Assembly: GCF_016526145.1 (NCBI RefSeq)
Contig: NZ_JADDUE010000003.1
Location: 124,001 to 188,000, forward strand
DNA: 64,000 nt
Direction: 5' to 3'
From: Saccharopolyspora galaxeae
Lineage (GTDB): Bacteria; Actinomycetota; Actinomycetes; Mycobacteriales; Pseudonocardiaceae
Both the position numbers and the translations under genes were made by a program. Positions 16,485 through 25,109 of the stretch are shown here, piece after piece; the first letter of the stretch is position 1, and the number at the start of each line of letters is the position of its first letter. The notes under the pieces were generated by a model. The model did no database searches, had not been told where the DNA came from, and saw nothing but the letters and a program-made list of their open reading frames with translations.

Positions 16485-17738
16485 ATGGACTTCACCCTGC
16501 CGGACGAGCTGGTGCGACTGCTCGGCGAGCTCGACGCCTTCATCGACACCGAGATCCGGCCGCTGCAGCAGCAGCACGACAACGAGCGATTCTTCGACCA
16601 CCGCAGGGAATTCGCCCGCACCGACGTCGAAGCGGGTGGCACGCCGAACCCCGAGTGGGAGGCGCTGCTGGCCGAAATGTTCCGGCGTGCCGACGCGGCA
16701 GGCTGGCTGCGCTACGGCCTGCCGGAGTCGGTCGGCGGCAGCGGCGGCGGGAACCTGGCGATGGCGGTGATCCGCGAACACCTCGCGGCACGCGGACTCG
16801 GGCTGCACAACGACCTGCAGAACGAGTCCTCGGTGGTCGGCAACTTCCCGTTCGTGCACATGATGCTGGACTTCGGCACCGAGCAGCAGCGCGCCGAGTT
16901 CATCGAAGGCATGATCACGCACCGCAAGCGGGTGGCGTTCGGGCTCACCGAACCCGATCACGGCAGCGACGCGACCTGGCTGGAGACCACCGCGGTCCCG
17001 GACGGCGACGACTGGATCATCAACGGTGCCAAGCGGTTCAACTCCGGGCTGCACTCGGCCACGCACGACGTGATCTTCGCGCGGACCTCCGGAGAAGGCG
17101 GCGACGCGCGCGGCATCACCGCGTTCATCGTGCCCACCGACGCACCGGGGTTCTCGGTGGACTTCCACTGGTGGACGCTGAACATGCCCACCGATCACGC
17201 CGAAGTGAGCCTGCGCGACGTGCGGGTGCCGGGCTCGGCGGTGTTCGGCGAGGTCGGTGGCGGGCTCGCGCTCGCGCAGCACTTCGTGCACGAGAACCGC
17301 ATCCGGCAGGCCGCTTCCGGGGTCGGTGCGGCGCAGTTCTGCATCGACCGCAGCGTGCAGTACGCCCGCGAGCGCGTCACCTTCGGCAAGCCGCTCGCGC
17401 AGCGACAAGCCGTGCAGTGGCCGCTGGTGGAGCTGCACACCGAGGCGGCGCTGGTGCGCAACTTGGTCCAACGCACTGCGTGGGAGCTGGACCGCACCGA
17501 CTCGTTCGAGATCAGCGATCGGGTCTCGATGTGCAACTACCGCGCCAACCGGTTGGTCTGCGACGCCGCGGACCGCGCGATGCAGGTGCACGGCGGTCTC
17601 GGCTACACGCGGCACGAGCCGTTCGAGCACATCTACCGGCACCATCGCCGCTACCGGATCACCGAAGGCGCCGAAGAGGTGCAGATGCGCAAGGTCGCGG
17701 GCTACCTGTTCGGGTTCGCCGGGCCGAACCGCCATTAG
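16485..17738 (+). CDS. Acyl-CoA dehydrogenase family protein (ACAD10/11- or LvaC-like context)
   Basis: A 417-residue flavoenzyme. FLTEPDHGSDATW binds FAD/substrate, RVTFGKPLAQRQAVQWPLVE is the RxxFG-type FAD site, and MQVHGGLGYTRHEPFEHIYRHHRRYRITEGAEEVQ carries the C-terminal signature with a Glu at the catalytic YEGT-like position (TEGA). The start is ATG at 16485 with GAGGAG 5 bases upstream. Sixty-six bases later comes an aminoglycoside-phosphotransferase-fold kinase. In animals (ACAD10/11) and in Pseudomonas levulinate catabolism (LvaA/LvaC), this pair processes 4-hydroxyacyl-CoAs by phosphorylation and elimination. That role here is an inference from the neighbourhood. Confidence 0.87.
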   Translation: MDFTLPDELVRLLGELDAFIDTEIRPLQQQHDNERFFDHRREFARTDVEAGGTPNPEWEALLAEMFRRADAAGWLRYGLPESVGGSGGGNLAMAVIREHLAARGLGLHNDLQNESSVVGNFPFVHMMLDFGTEQQRAEFIEGMITHRKRVAFGLTEPDHGSDATWLETTAVPDGDDWIINGAKRFNSGLHSATHDVIFARTSGEGGDARGITAFIVPTDAPGFSVDFHWWTLNMPTDHAEVSLRDVRVPGSAVFGEVGGGLALAQHFVHENRIRQAASGVGAAQFCIDRSVQYARERVTFGKPLAQRQAVQWPLVELHTEAALVRNLVQRTAWELDRTDSFEISDRVSMCNYRANRLVCDAADRAMQVHGGLGYTRHEPFEHIYRHHRRYRITEGAEEVQMRKVAGYLFGFAGPNRH

Positions 17739-17804
17739 ACGCTGCTGCGGTGGTTCGGTCGTCGCGGACGTTCGCACCGCTGATGAAGACACGGGAGGTT
17801 TCGG

Positions 17805-19160
17805 GTGCCGCTGGAACTGCGCGATCGGCTCGCCGAGCGGTTGTCCGAGGTGTCGGCGGAACCGGTCGAGGTGTCCGAGCCGGAACGCCTCAGCGGCGGC
17901 GCGAGCCGCGAGACCTGGTCGTTCCGCGCGCGGTTCCGGGACGGCGAACGGCGGCTCGTGCTGCGCAGAGACCCGCCCGGCGCCGGGGACGAGCACTCCA
18001 TGGCGCTGGAGGCGACGGCGATCGCAGCGGCCGAACGCGCCGGTGTTCCCGTTCCGCGGTTGGTGGACCACAGCGCCGATGTGTCCATACTGGACGCTCC
18101 CTACCTGATCAGCGAGCACGTCGAGGGCGAAACGATCCCGCGGCGCCTGCTGCGCGAACCCGAGTACGAGCAGGCGCGCGCCACGATGGCCCGCGAACTG
18201 GGCCGGGTGGCCGCGCACATCCACCGGATCCCGCCGGATTCGGTGCGGGGGCTAGGACGTGGCGACGAACTCGGCACCGGGCTCGACGAATACGCCGCTT
18301 CCGGCGATCCGCTGCCCGCGCTGGAGATCGGCCTGCACTGGCTGCACCGCAACCGGCCCGAACCGGCCGGGGACGTGCTGGTGCACGGCGATTTCCGCAA
18401 CGGCAACCTGATCGTCGGCCCGGACGGGCTGCGCGCGGTGCTGGACTGGGAGCTCGTGCACCGCGGCGACCCGCTGGAGGACCTGGGCTGGTTGTGCGTG
18501 AAGGCGTGGCGGTTCGCCTCCGCGCTGCCAGTCGGCGGATTCGGGACCCGCGAAGACCTGTTCGCCGGGTACGCCGAAGTCGCGGGCTGGTACCCGGATC
18601 CGGATGCGGTGCGCTGGTGGGAGGTGCACGGCACGCTGCGGTGGGCGATCGGCTGCCGATCGATGGCGCAGCGGCACCTTTCCGGCGCGAACCGCTCGGT
18701 GGAGCTGGCCGCGATCGGCCGGCGTGTCTGCGAGCAGGAGCACGATCTGTTGCTGGCGCTGGGAATCCCGCCCGGCGAGGTATCGCCCGGCGACGTCCCC
18801 GAGGAACCGCCGGAGCCCGGTCTGCACGGCCGTCCGACCGCCGCCGAACTCACCGAGGCGGTCGGCGAGTTCCTGCGCGACGAGCTCACCGGCGTCGCGG
18901 GCCGCGCCGGATTCCACACCAGGGTCGCGGCGAACGTGCTGGGAACCGTCGAGCGCGAACTGCGGCTCGGCCCCGGACAACAGCGGCGCGACGCCGAACG
19001 GCTCGCCGCGCTCGGGTACCGCGACCAGTCCGCGCTGGCCACCGCGCTGCGTACCGGGTCAGCCGATCCCGACGATCCGAAGGTGCGCAGCGCGGTCCGC
19101 GCGGCCGTGACAGACAAGCTGCTGGTCGCCAACCCTGGCTATCTGTCGCACCCGTCCTGA
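17805..19160 (+). CDS. Aminoglycoside-phosphotransferase-fold kinase fused to DUF6285 domain
   Basis: A 451-residue two-domain protein. Residues 1-330 are a kinase-like APH domain: LSGGASRETW (nucleotide loop), LVLRRDPP with the ATP-binding Lys position read as Arg, VHGDFRNGNLIV with the catalytic Asp, and AVLDWELVHRGDPLEDLGW with the metal-binding Asp. Residues about 345-451 match the small DUF6285 domain (PTAAELTEAVGEFLRDEL, FHTRVAANVLGTVERELRLG). In proteobacterial levulinate operons the kinase LvaA is encoded beside a small partner LvaB; this chain may be their fusion. That equation with LvaB is an inference. Start GTG 17805. Confidence 0.82.
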   Translation: MPLELRDRLAERLSEVSAEPVEVSEPERLSGGASRETWSFRARFRDGERRLVLRRDPPGAGDEHSMALEATAIAAAERAGVPVPRLVDHSADVSILDAPYLISEHVEGETIPRRLLREPEYEQARATMARELGRVAAHIHRIPPDSVRGLGRGDELGTGLDEYAASGDPLPALEIGLHWLHRNRPEPAGDVLVHGDFRNGNLIVGPDGLRAVLDWELVHRGDPLEDLGWLCVKAWRFASALPVGGFGTREDLFAGYAEVAGWYPDPDAVRWWEVHGTLRWAIGCRSMAQRHLSGANRSVELAAIGRRVCEQEHDLLLALGIPPGEVSPGDVPEEPPEPGLHGRPTAAELTEAVGEFLRDELTGVAGRAGFHTRVAANVLGTVERELRLGPGQQRRDAERLAALGYRDQSALATALRTGSADPDDPKVRSAVRAAVTDKLLVANPGYLSHPS

Positions 19161-19203
19161 TCGCCTGATATCCAACAGGCCGGAACACGAGAGGAGACCC
19201 GAC

Positions 19204-20124
19204 ATGCCGGCATTCCGGACCGTGGCGGAAGGACTGCGCTTCCCCGAGGGCCCTGTGGCGTTGGAGGACGGATCCGTGCTGGTCGTGGAGATCCAGCGCG
19301 GCACGCTGAGCAAAGTGGACCCGTCCGGCGCGGTGTCGGTGCTCGCCGATTGCGGCGGCGGGCCGAACGGCGCCGCGATCGGGCCGGACGGCGCGATCTA
19401 CGTGTGCAACAACGGCGGGTTCAAATGGCACGAGATGGGCGGCATCACCGCGCCCGGTGCGCAGCCCGACGACTACATCGGCGGGCGACTGCAGCGGGTC
19501 ACCTTCGACGGTGCGGTCAGCAACGTCTACACCACTACCGGCAGCGACCCGCTGATCGGGCCGAACGACATCGTCTTCGACGCGCACGGCGGCTGCTACT
19601 TCACCGACCTCGGCAAGATGCGCGGCCGCGAAATGGCGCTGGGCGGGCTGTTCTACGCCCGGCCGGACGGCTCGCGCATCGACGAGCTCGTGCACCCGAT
19701 GATCCAGGCGAACGGGGTCGGGCTGTCCCCGGACGGCAGCCGCCTCTACGTCGCCGAGACCACTCCCGGGCGGGTGTGGACCTGGGAGGTCACCGCGCCG
19801 GGCGTGCTCAGCTCGGACGGTCCCGGGCCGGGCGGCGCGACGCTGCTGCACGGTTTCGACGGCTACCAGCCGCTGGACTCGCTCGCCGTGGATTCGGAGG
19901 GCAACGTCTGCGTCGCCACCATCAACACCGGTGGGATCAGCGTGATCAGCCCGGACGGCGCGCTCAAGGACGTGGTGCGCCCACCGGAGCACGACCCGTT
20001 CGTCACGAACATCTGCTTCGGCGGCCCGGACCTGCGCACCGCCTACATCACCTCGTCCGGCCGGGGACTGCTGTACGCGACCGAATGGCACTGCCCGGGG
20101 TTGCCGATGCATTTCACCGCGTGA
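19204..20124 (+). CDS. SMP-30/gluconolactonase/LRE family protein
   Basis: A 306-residue six-bladed beta-propeller hydrolase. The metal-binding residues expected in the family are seen: Glu in RFPEGPVA, Asn in GPNDIVFD, Asn in QANGVGLSPDG, and Asp in LDSLAVDSEG. The family hydrolyses lactones such as gluconolactone. The position after the acyl-CoA dehydrogenase and kinase suggests a lactone intermediate in the same pathway, which is an inference. GAGGAG precedes the ATG. A 12-base hairpin at 20134-20166 ends the unit. Confidence 0.85.
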   Translation: MPAFRTVAEGLRFPEGPVALEDGSVLVVEIQRGTLSKVDPSGAVSVLADCGGGPNGAAIGPDGAIYVCNNGGFKWHEMGGITAPGAQPDDYIGGRLQRVTFDGAVSNVYTTTGSDPLIGPNDIVFDAHGGCYFTDLGKMRGREMALGGLFYARPDGSRIDELVHPMIQANGVGLSPDGSRLYVAETTPGRVWTWEVTAPGVLSSDGPGPGGATLLHGFDGYQPLDSLAVDSEGNVCVATINTGGISVISPDGALKDVVRPPEHDPFVTNICFGGPDLRTAYITSSGRGLLYATEWHCPGLPMHFTA

Positions 20125-20133
20125 GGCGGTCCG

Positions 20134-20166
20134 ACTCCGGCGTGACCGCTGCGATCACGCCGGAGT
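20134..20166 (+). terminator. Terminator-like hairpin after SMP-30 gene
   Basis: A perfect 12-base inverted repeat ACTCCGGCGTGA (20134-20145) / TCACGCCGGAGT (20155-20166) with a 9-base loop. It lies 10 bases after the stop and separates the SMP-30 unit from the AtuA-CoA transferase unit. Confidence 0.65.
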
Positions 20167-20243
20167 TCGCTGAACGGTCGTAGCCCGATCCGGGCGGTAC
20201 GGCCTAACGTCGAAGGAAAGGCGACCTGAGCGAGGTGTCGGCA

Positions 20244-22037
20244 GTGAGCGAACGCGCGGTCCGCATCGGCGACTTCTCCGGCTATCTGGGCGACCGGTTC
20301 ACCGCCCTCGACGAGGCGTTGGCCGGTGATCCGGTGGACGTGCTGGTCGGCGACTACCTCGCGGAGATCACGCTGGCCGCGCTGTCGTTGCGCTACCAGC
20401 GCGATCCGAGCGGCGGCTACGTCGAGTACTTCGTCGACCAGATCCGCCCGCACTTGGCCGCGCTGGCCGGACGCGGCGTCAAGGTCGTCACGAACGCGGG
20501 CGGTTTCCACCCGGCGGCGCTGGCGAGCAAGCTGCGCGAACTGGCCGCCTCGGACGGTGTCTCGCTGCGCGTCGCGCACATCGACGGGGACAACGTGCTG
20601 GAGCAGCTGCCCGCGTACCAGCGCAGCGGCCACCGGCTGGAGAGCCTGGACAGCGGCGCGGCACTCGCCGAATGGGACGCTTCTCCGCTGGCTGCGAACG
20701 CCTACCTGGGCGGCTGGGGCATCGCCGCGGCGCTGCAGGCGGGCGCGGACATCGTGGTGTGCGGCCGGGTCACCGACGCCTCGCTGACCACGGGCCCGGC
20801 CGCCTGGTGGCACGGCTGGGGCCGCGAGGCCTGGGACGAGTTGGCCGGTGCGGTGCTGGCCGGGCACATCATCGAGTGCGGCCCGCACGCCACGGGCGGC
20901 AACTTCTCCGGTTTCACCCGCGTGCCCGACATGTTGGTACCCGGCTTCCCGGTGGCCGAGGTCGCCGCGGACGGCACCGCCGTCATCATCAAGCACGCCC
21001 GCGACGGCGGGACGGTCAGCACCGACACCGTCACCGCGCAACTCGTCTACGAGATCCAGGGACCGCGCTACCTGAACCCGGACGTGACCGTGCACCTGGA
21101 CGAGGTGCGGCTGCACCCGGACGGCGCCGACCGCGTGCGGGTTTCCGGAGCCACCGGGTCGCCGCCTCCGCCGACCACCAAAGTCGCGGTGTTCGGCAAG
21201 ATCGGCTACCAGGTGGTGAACACGGTCTACGTGACGGGCCTGGACATCGACGAGAAGGTCGACCTGCTGCGCGCGCAGATCTCCCGGAACCTGCCGCAGG
21301 GCATCACCGAACTGGACATCACGCGCATCGGCAGCCCGGCGGCCGACCCGGAGACGCAGTGGGACGCGACCGCGGGCGTGCGGGTTATGGTCACCGCGCG
21401 GGACCGCGAACCGCTCGAGCGCTTCGACGCCGCCGGACGGCTCGGCTCGCTGTACCTGCAGAGCATTCCCGGGTTCTTCCACGACGGCGGCAGCGGCATG
21501 ACTTCGGCGCCGCGCCCGCGCATCGACTACTGGCCCGCGCTGCTGCCGATGTCCGAAGTGCCGCACCGGGCCGTGCTCGACGACGACTCCACAGTGGACG
21601 TATCGGTTCCCGTCACGGAGCCCGTGCGGCCGCAGCCGGAGCATCCCGAACCGACCGGATCACCCGAGATCATCGATGCGCGGCGAGCCCCGCTGGGTGT
21701 GCTGGCGCACGCGCGCAGCGGCGACAAGGGCGGCAACAGCAACGTCGGCATCTGGGTTCCCGACGAACGCGCCTGGCCGTGGCTGCGCGACACGCTGTCC
21801 ACCGCGGAACTGCGCAGGCTGGTACCCGAACTGAAAGACCTCGAAGTGGTGCGCCACGAGTTCCCGAAGCTGCGCGCGGTGCACTTCGTGCTGCGCGGCC
21901 TGCTCGGCACCGGCGGCTCGTCGAACCTGCGCGTGGACCAGGTCGGCAAGGCCGTCGGCGAATACCTGCGCGCCAAGCACGTGCCCATCCCGCGAGACCT
22001 GCTGCCCGCAGAAGGAGACGACCATGTCGCTGACTGA
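20244..22037 (+). CDS. AtuA-like acyclic terpene utilisation family protein (DUF1446)
   Basis: A 597-residue protein of the AtuA/DUF1446 family, first linked to citronellol/geraniol catabolism in Pseudomonas but of unknown biochemistry. Typical segments are IGDFSGYLGDR, GDYLAEITLAALS, VVTNAGGFHP, CGRVTDASLTTGPAAWWHGW, ECGPHATGGNFSGF, EIQGPRYLNPDV and a C-terminal AHARSGDKGGNSNVGIW domain (the AtuA-like second domain, fused here). I chose GTG at 20244, since GAGGTG lies 6 bases upstream; a GTG at 20235 is in frame. It overlaps the CoA transferase by 14 bases, so the two are coupled. Confidence 0.85.
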   Translation: MSERAVRIGDFSGYLGDRFTALDEALAGDPVDVLVGDYLAEITLAALSLRYQRDPSGGYVEYFVDQIRPHLAALAGRGVKVVTNAGGFHPAALASKLRELAASDGVSLRVAHIDGDNVLEQLPAYQRSGHRLESLDSGAALAEWDASPLAANAYLGGWGIAAALQAGADIVVCGRVTDASLTTGPAAWWHGWGREAWDELAGAVLAGHIIECGPHATGGNFSGFTRVPDMLVPGFPVAEVAADGTAVIIKHARDGGTVSTDTVTAQLVYEIQGPRYLNPDVTVHLDEVRLHPDGADRVRVSGATGSPPPPTTKVAVFGKIGYQVVNTVYVTGLDIDEKVDLLRAQISRNLPQGITELDITRIGSPAADPETQWDATAGVRVMVTARDREPLERFDAAGRLGSLYLQSIPGFFHDGGSGMTSAPRPRIDYWPALLPMSEVPHRAVLDDDSTVDVSVPVTEPVRPQPEHPEPTGSPEIIDARRAPLGVLAHARSGDKGGNSNVGIWVPDERAWPWLRDTLSTAELRRLVPELKDLEVVRHEFPKLRAVHFVLRGLLGTGGSSNLRVDQVGKAVGEYLRAKHVPIPRDLLPAEGDDHVAD

Positions 22038-23505
22038 CCGGCTCGCCAAGGCGGTGTCCGAGCCGTCCGCGACCGACGCTTTCGACCCGCACGCCGAACT
22101 CGGCGAAGTCCTGTCCGGACTGGGTATGAGCACCGCCGACACCGGCGGCGAATTCACCTTCCACGGCGCGGACCCGGTGGTACCGAGCCCGCTGCGGCTC
22201 GGCGGCGGTTCCGCGATCGCGCTGGCGGCGAAGTCCGCGGCGATCGCCAAGCTGTGGCGGCTGCGCGGCGGGAACGGGCAGGACATCGAGGTCGACCTGC
22301 GCTCGGCGCCGCACCGGCTGTGCCCGTTCTACGACCGCAAGTGGGAGCTGCTGAACGGCCATCCGGGAGCCACCCCGGCGAATCCGAGCAACGCGCTCGG
22401 CTTCGCCTTCTACCCGACCGCGGACGGCCGGTGGGTGATGCCGCTGAACCCCTACCCGAAGATCAAGATCGCGGCGCAGAAGCTGCTGGGCGTGCCGGAC
22501 GACGCGGACGCCGTGGCGCGCGCGATCTCCCGGTGGAACGGCCTGGAACTGGAGAACGCGGCCGTCGAGGCGGGCACCGTGCTGCCGATGCTGCGCACCA
22601 CCGAGGAGCTGCTGGCCGAGCCGCACTACCGGGAGGTGCTGGCCGACCTGCCGCTGGTGGAGGTCACCAAGATCGGCGAGAGCGAGCCGGAACCGCTCAC
22701 CGGTGGCGACGACTCGCTCAGCGGCATCCGCGCGCTCGGCATGGGCCACGTCATCGCGGGCGCCGGTGTGGGGCGCGCGCTCGCGCTGCACGGCGCGGAC
22801 GTGCTGAACCTGTGGCGTCCCAACGAACTCGAGCACGACACGACCTACATCACCGCCAACGTCGGGGCCCGCTCGGCCGTCATCGATCCGTACGGCGAGG
22901 ACGGTTCGCGGCGGATCCGCTCGCTGCTGGCCGACGCCGACGTCTTTTACGCCAACCGCCGCCCCGGCTACCTCTCCGACATCGGTCTGTCCGCGGAGGA
23001 AGCCGCCGGCGCGCGCCCGGGCATCATCCACGCCACGACCACGCTCAACGGCGAAAGCGGTCCATGGGCGGGGCGCGTCGGTTTCGACCAGACCGCGGGC
23101 AGCCTCACCGGCATGATGCACCTGGAAGGCGACGGTTCCACGCCTGCGCTGCCGCCGATCCTCGTGGTCAACGACTACATCGTGTCCTGGCTGATGACCG
23201 CCGGAGTCGTCGAGGCGCTGTCCCGGCGAGCCACCGAAGGCGGCAGCTACCGCGTGCACGTCTCCCTGACCCGCGCCGCGCTCTGGATCTTGAGCATGGG
23301 CGTGTTCGACAAGGATTACGCCACCGCCACCGCGAATTCGGACGCGCAGCACGCCTACCTCGACCCGGAGACGTTCACCGCCGAGACCCCGCTGGGCCAC
23401 TACCAGGGCGTCACCGACCAGGTCCGGATGAGCGAGACCCCGGGCCGCTACCGCACGGTCCTGGTCCCGCGCGGCTCCTCCCGCCCGGAGTGGCTGCCGC
23501 GCTGA
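22024..23505 (+). CDS. Class III CoA transferase (CaiB/BaiF family)
   Basis: A 493-residue CoA transferase. The usual N-terminal CaiB segment (here LSGIRALGMGHVIAGAGVGRALALHGADVLN) appears only at about residue 236. It is preceded by a half-length region that itself looks like the middle of a CaiB protein, so the chain is a rearranged two-unit form. GRVGFDQTAGSLTGMM matches the substrate-loop region. It would activate a carboxylic acid by transferring CoA. The ATG has GAAGGAGA upstream and overlaps the AtuA-like gene, which points to a joint role in the activation or degradation of a branched or terpenoid acid. Confidence 0.82.
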   Translation: MSLTDRLAKAVSEPSATDAFDPHAELGEVLSGLGMSTADTGGEFTFHGADPVVPSPLRLGGGSAIALAAKSAAIAKLWRLRGGNGQDIEVDLRSAPHRLCPFYDRKWELLNGHPGATPANPSNALGFAFYPTADGRWVMPLNPYPKIKIAAQKLLGVPDDADAVARAISRWNGLELENAAVEAGTVLPMLRTTEELLAEPHYREVLADLPLVEVTKIGESEPEPLTGGDDSLSGIRALGMGHVIAGAGVGRALALHGADVLNLWRPNELEHDTTYITANVGARSAVIDPYGEDGSRRIRSLLADADVFYANRRPGYLSDIGLSAEEAAGARPGIIHATTTLNGESGPWAGRVGFDQTAGSLTGMMHLEGDGSTPALPPILVVNDYIVSWLMTAGVVEALSRRATEGGSYRVHVSLTRAALWILSMGVFDKDYATATANSDAQHAYLDPETFTAETPLGHYQGVTDQVRMSETPGRYRTVLVPRGSSRPEWLPR

Positions 23506-23792
23506 GCGGGCACGGAGCTTTTGTCCGGCTCCACCGACGCCTCCGCGTTCGCCGCGAGCCCCAACGATTTCCGCCGCTCGTCAAGACGCGCCTGCGCTTT
23601 CGCGACGCAGTCCGCGCAACTCGGATCGAGCCACTCGCGCGCTTCCGGCATCCCGAGCGTGGTGCTGATCCCGCACAACGTCGCGCACTCCAAGCCGGGA
23701 TACGGCACGCACACCGGAGGTAGCGCGTGCCGTGCCCCGCCGAAGGGACGCCAGTAGACGATCGGGAAGCACATACCGGCATGACTCATCAC
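23448..23792 (-). CDS. Small zinc-finger protein of the Pseudonocardiaceae type
   Basis: A 114-residue protein. The N-terminal 80 residues follow a pattern seen in small actinobacterial zinc-finger genes: W-x-P and GGARHA, then CATLCG, then WLDPSCADC. These provide Cys and His residues for one zinc site. The last 35 residues are polar and probably disordered. Its 3' end overlaps the CoA transferase tail-to-tail by 58 bases. It diverges from the XRE/DUF397 pair, next to which such genes commonly sit. Function unknown; recognised by pattern only. ATG at 23792 or 23789. Confidence 0.6.
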   Translation of the reverse strand: MMSHAGMCFPIVYWRPFGGARHALPPVCVPYPGLECATLCGISTTLGMPEAREWLDPSCADCVAKAQARLDERRKSLGLAANAEASVEPDKSSVPAQRGSHSGREEPRGTRTVR

Positions 23793-23876
23793 TGCTCCAT
23801 CGCAGTCCGGGATCGGGAGGAGGCGGCGGCCCCGGCCGTCGGGGGAGGTAGCTGAACCGGAACCGCCGCCGAGAAG

Positions 23877-23936
23877 TGACTACCGGTATTGGTACCGTCA
23901 CTTCCGGTATTGATCATACGATCGCCTAGGTTGATT
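23877..23936. promoter_or_regulatory. Repeat-containing promoter region upstream of XRE gene
   Basis: Two direct copies of GTSACTWCCGGTATTG (23877-23892 and 23897-23912) lie 20 bases apart, that is about two helical turns. They are followed by TTGATCATACGATCG and the near-palindrome GGTTGATTAACC. This low-GC stretch separates the divergent zinc-finger and XRE genes and is a good candidate for an operator of the XRE protein. Confidence 0.45.
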
Positions 23937-23976
23937 AACCAGGGTGATCACCGGATCGAGTGAGGCGGAGGCGGAC

Positions 23977-24840
23977 ATGGCACCGACATCCCCTACAGTC
24001 GCCTGCTGGGCGATTGGACGTCGGCTTCGGGAACGACGCGAGGAAGCTGCGATAACCGGCGCAGCCGCCGCCAAGCGCGTCGGCGTGACACCTGCCTACC
24101 TTTCCGACATCGAACACGGGAAGAAGAATCTCGCCGAGGACCGTCTCGACGTCCTGATCGCCACCTACGGGATCGAAGAGGAAGAAGCTCGAGAACTTCG
24201 GTCCCTGCGCGCGAGCGGCGCGCATCGCGGCTGGTGGAATGCCTATTCGGCGCTGTTCAACAGTGACCTGCTCCGGTTCTTCGGTTTCGAGCACGGAGCC
24301 GAGACCGTTGACGTCTTCGACAGCGACTTGATCAACGGCCTGTTCCAGACCGAGGACTACGCACGCGCGGTCATCGAGGCTGGCAGCCCGAACGTCCGCC
24401 TCGCCGAAGTCGACCGCCGTGTCAAGTGCCGACTCGTGCGCAGACAACGCATCACGGGAGACGAACCGTTGAAGCTCAACGCGGTGATGAGCGAAGCCGT
24501 GCTGTGGCAGCGGATCGGTGGTCCCGAAGTTCTCGCCGACCAGCTCGACCACCTTTCCGCACTGATCGAGCGGTACAGCGATAACCTGGCGGTGCAGGTC
24601 GTCCCGTTCACTTCCACCGGACACGACGCGATGGGCAGTTCGGCTTTCCACATCATGACGTTTCCGAGCGGGAAGCTCCCCGCCCTGCTGTGGCAGGAAA
24701 CGGTTACTTCGACCGGGCTGATTTCAGATCCGACCACCGTGCGCGAGTACGGTCTCGCGCACGGCGACGCACTGAAGGCCGCGCTGGGACGAGACGACTC
24801 GCTCGCTCTGATCCGCAAAGTTGCGGGGCAGATAAGGTGA
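23977..24840 (+). CDS. Scr1-family XRE helix-turn-helix regulator (DUF5753)
   Basis: A 287-residue regulator. Residues about 8-65 are an XRE helix-turn-helix (GRRLRERREEAAITGAAAA, GVTPAYLSDIEHGKKN). Residues about 90-275 are the DUF5753 domain with the hallmark GLFQTEDYARAVIEAG, VDRRVKCRLVRRQRIT, LNAVMSEAVLWQRIGG and a typical C-terminal region. Such genes pair with small DUF397 proteins and often control development or antibiotic production in actinomycetes. The start is ATG at 23977, with GGAGG 5 bases upstream. The DUF397 gene follows after 4 bases. Confidence 0.93.
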   Translation: MAPTSPTVACWAIGRRLRERREEAAITGAAAAKRVGVTPAYLSDIEHGKKNLAEDRLDVLIATYGIEEEEARELRSLRASGAHRGWWNAYSALFNSDLLRFFGFEHGAETVDVFDSDLINGLFQTEDYARAVIEAGSPNVRLAEVDRRVKCRLVRRQRITGDEPLKLNAVMSEAVLWQRIGGPEVLADQLDHLSALIERYSDNLAVQVVPFTSTGHDAMGSSAFHIMTFPSGKLPALLWQETVTSTGLISDPTTVREYGLAHGDALKAALGRDDSLALIRKVAGQIR

Positions 24841-24844
24841 GTTC

Positions 24845-25039
24845 ATGCAGTCTCACCGCGAGTTGGGCGATGCGCGCTGGCGCAAGTCCGGCCACAGCGC
24901 CAGCAATCCGCATTGCGTCGAGGTCGCCGTGACCGCTGATGGAGTCGGTGTGCGGGACACCAAGGACCGCTCCGGCGGCGTGCTCTCGTTCTCCTCGCAA
25001 CATTGGCGCGATTTCCTCACCGCGCTCAAGGGCGACTGA
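24845..25039 (+). CDS. DUF397 domain-containing protein
   Basis: A 64-residue protein with the full DUF397 pattern: ARWRKSGHSAS, CVEVA, VGVRDTKDRSGGVLSFSSQHWRDFLTALK. It lies 4 bases downstream of the XRE gene, the standard arrangement. Family knowledge: these small proteins bind or antagonise their partner XRE regulators in several Streptomyces systems (bldB-like and Scr pairs). Confidence 0.93.
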   Translation: MQSHRELGDARWRKSGHSASNPHCVEVAVTADGVGVRDTKDRSGGVLSFSSQHWRDFLTALKGD

Positions 25040-25109
25040 CCCATGGTGCGCCTCCGGACGTGAACGGGCACCGGGGACCGCGCCCGGCCGCTTCCGTCCG
25101 TTGCGGCGA

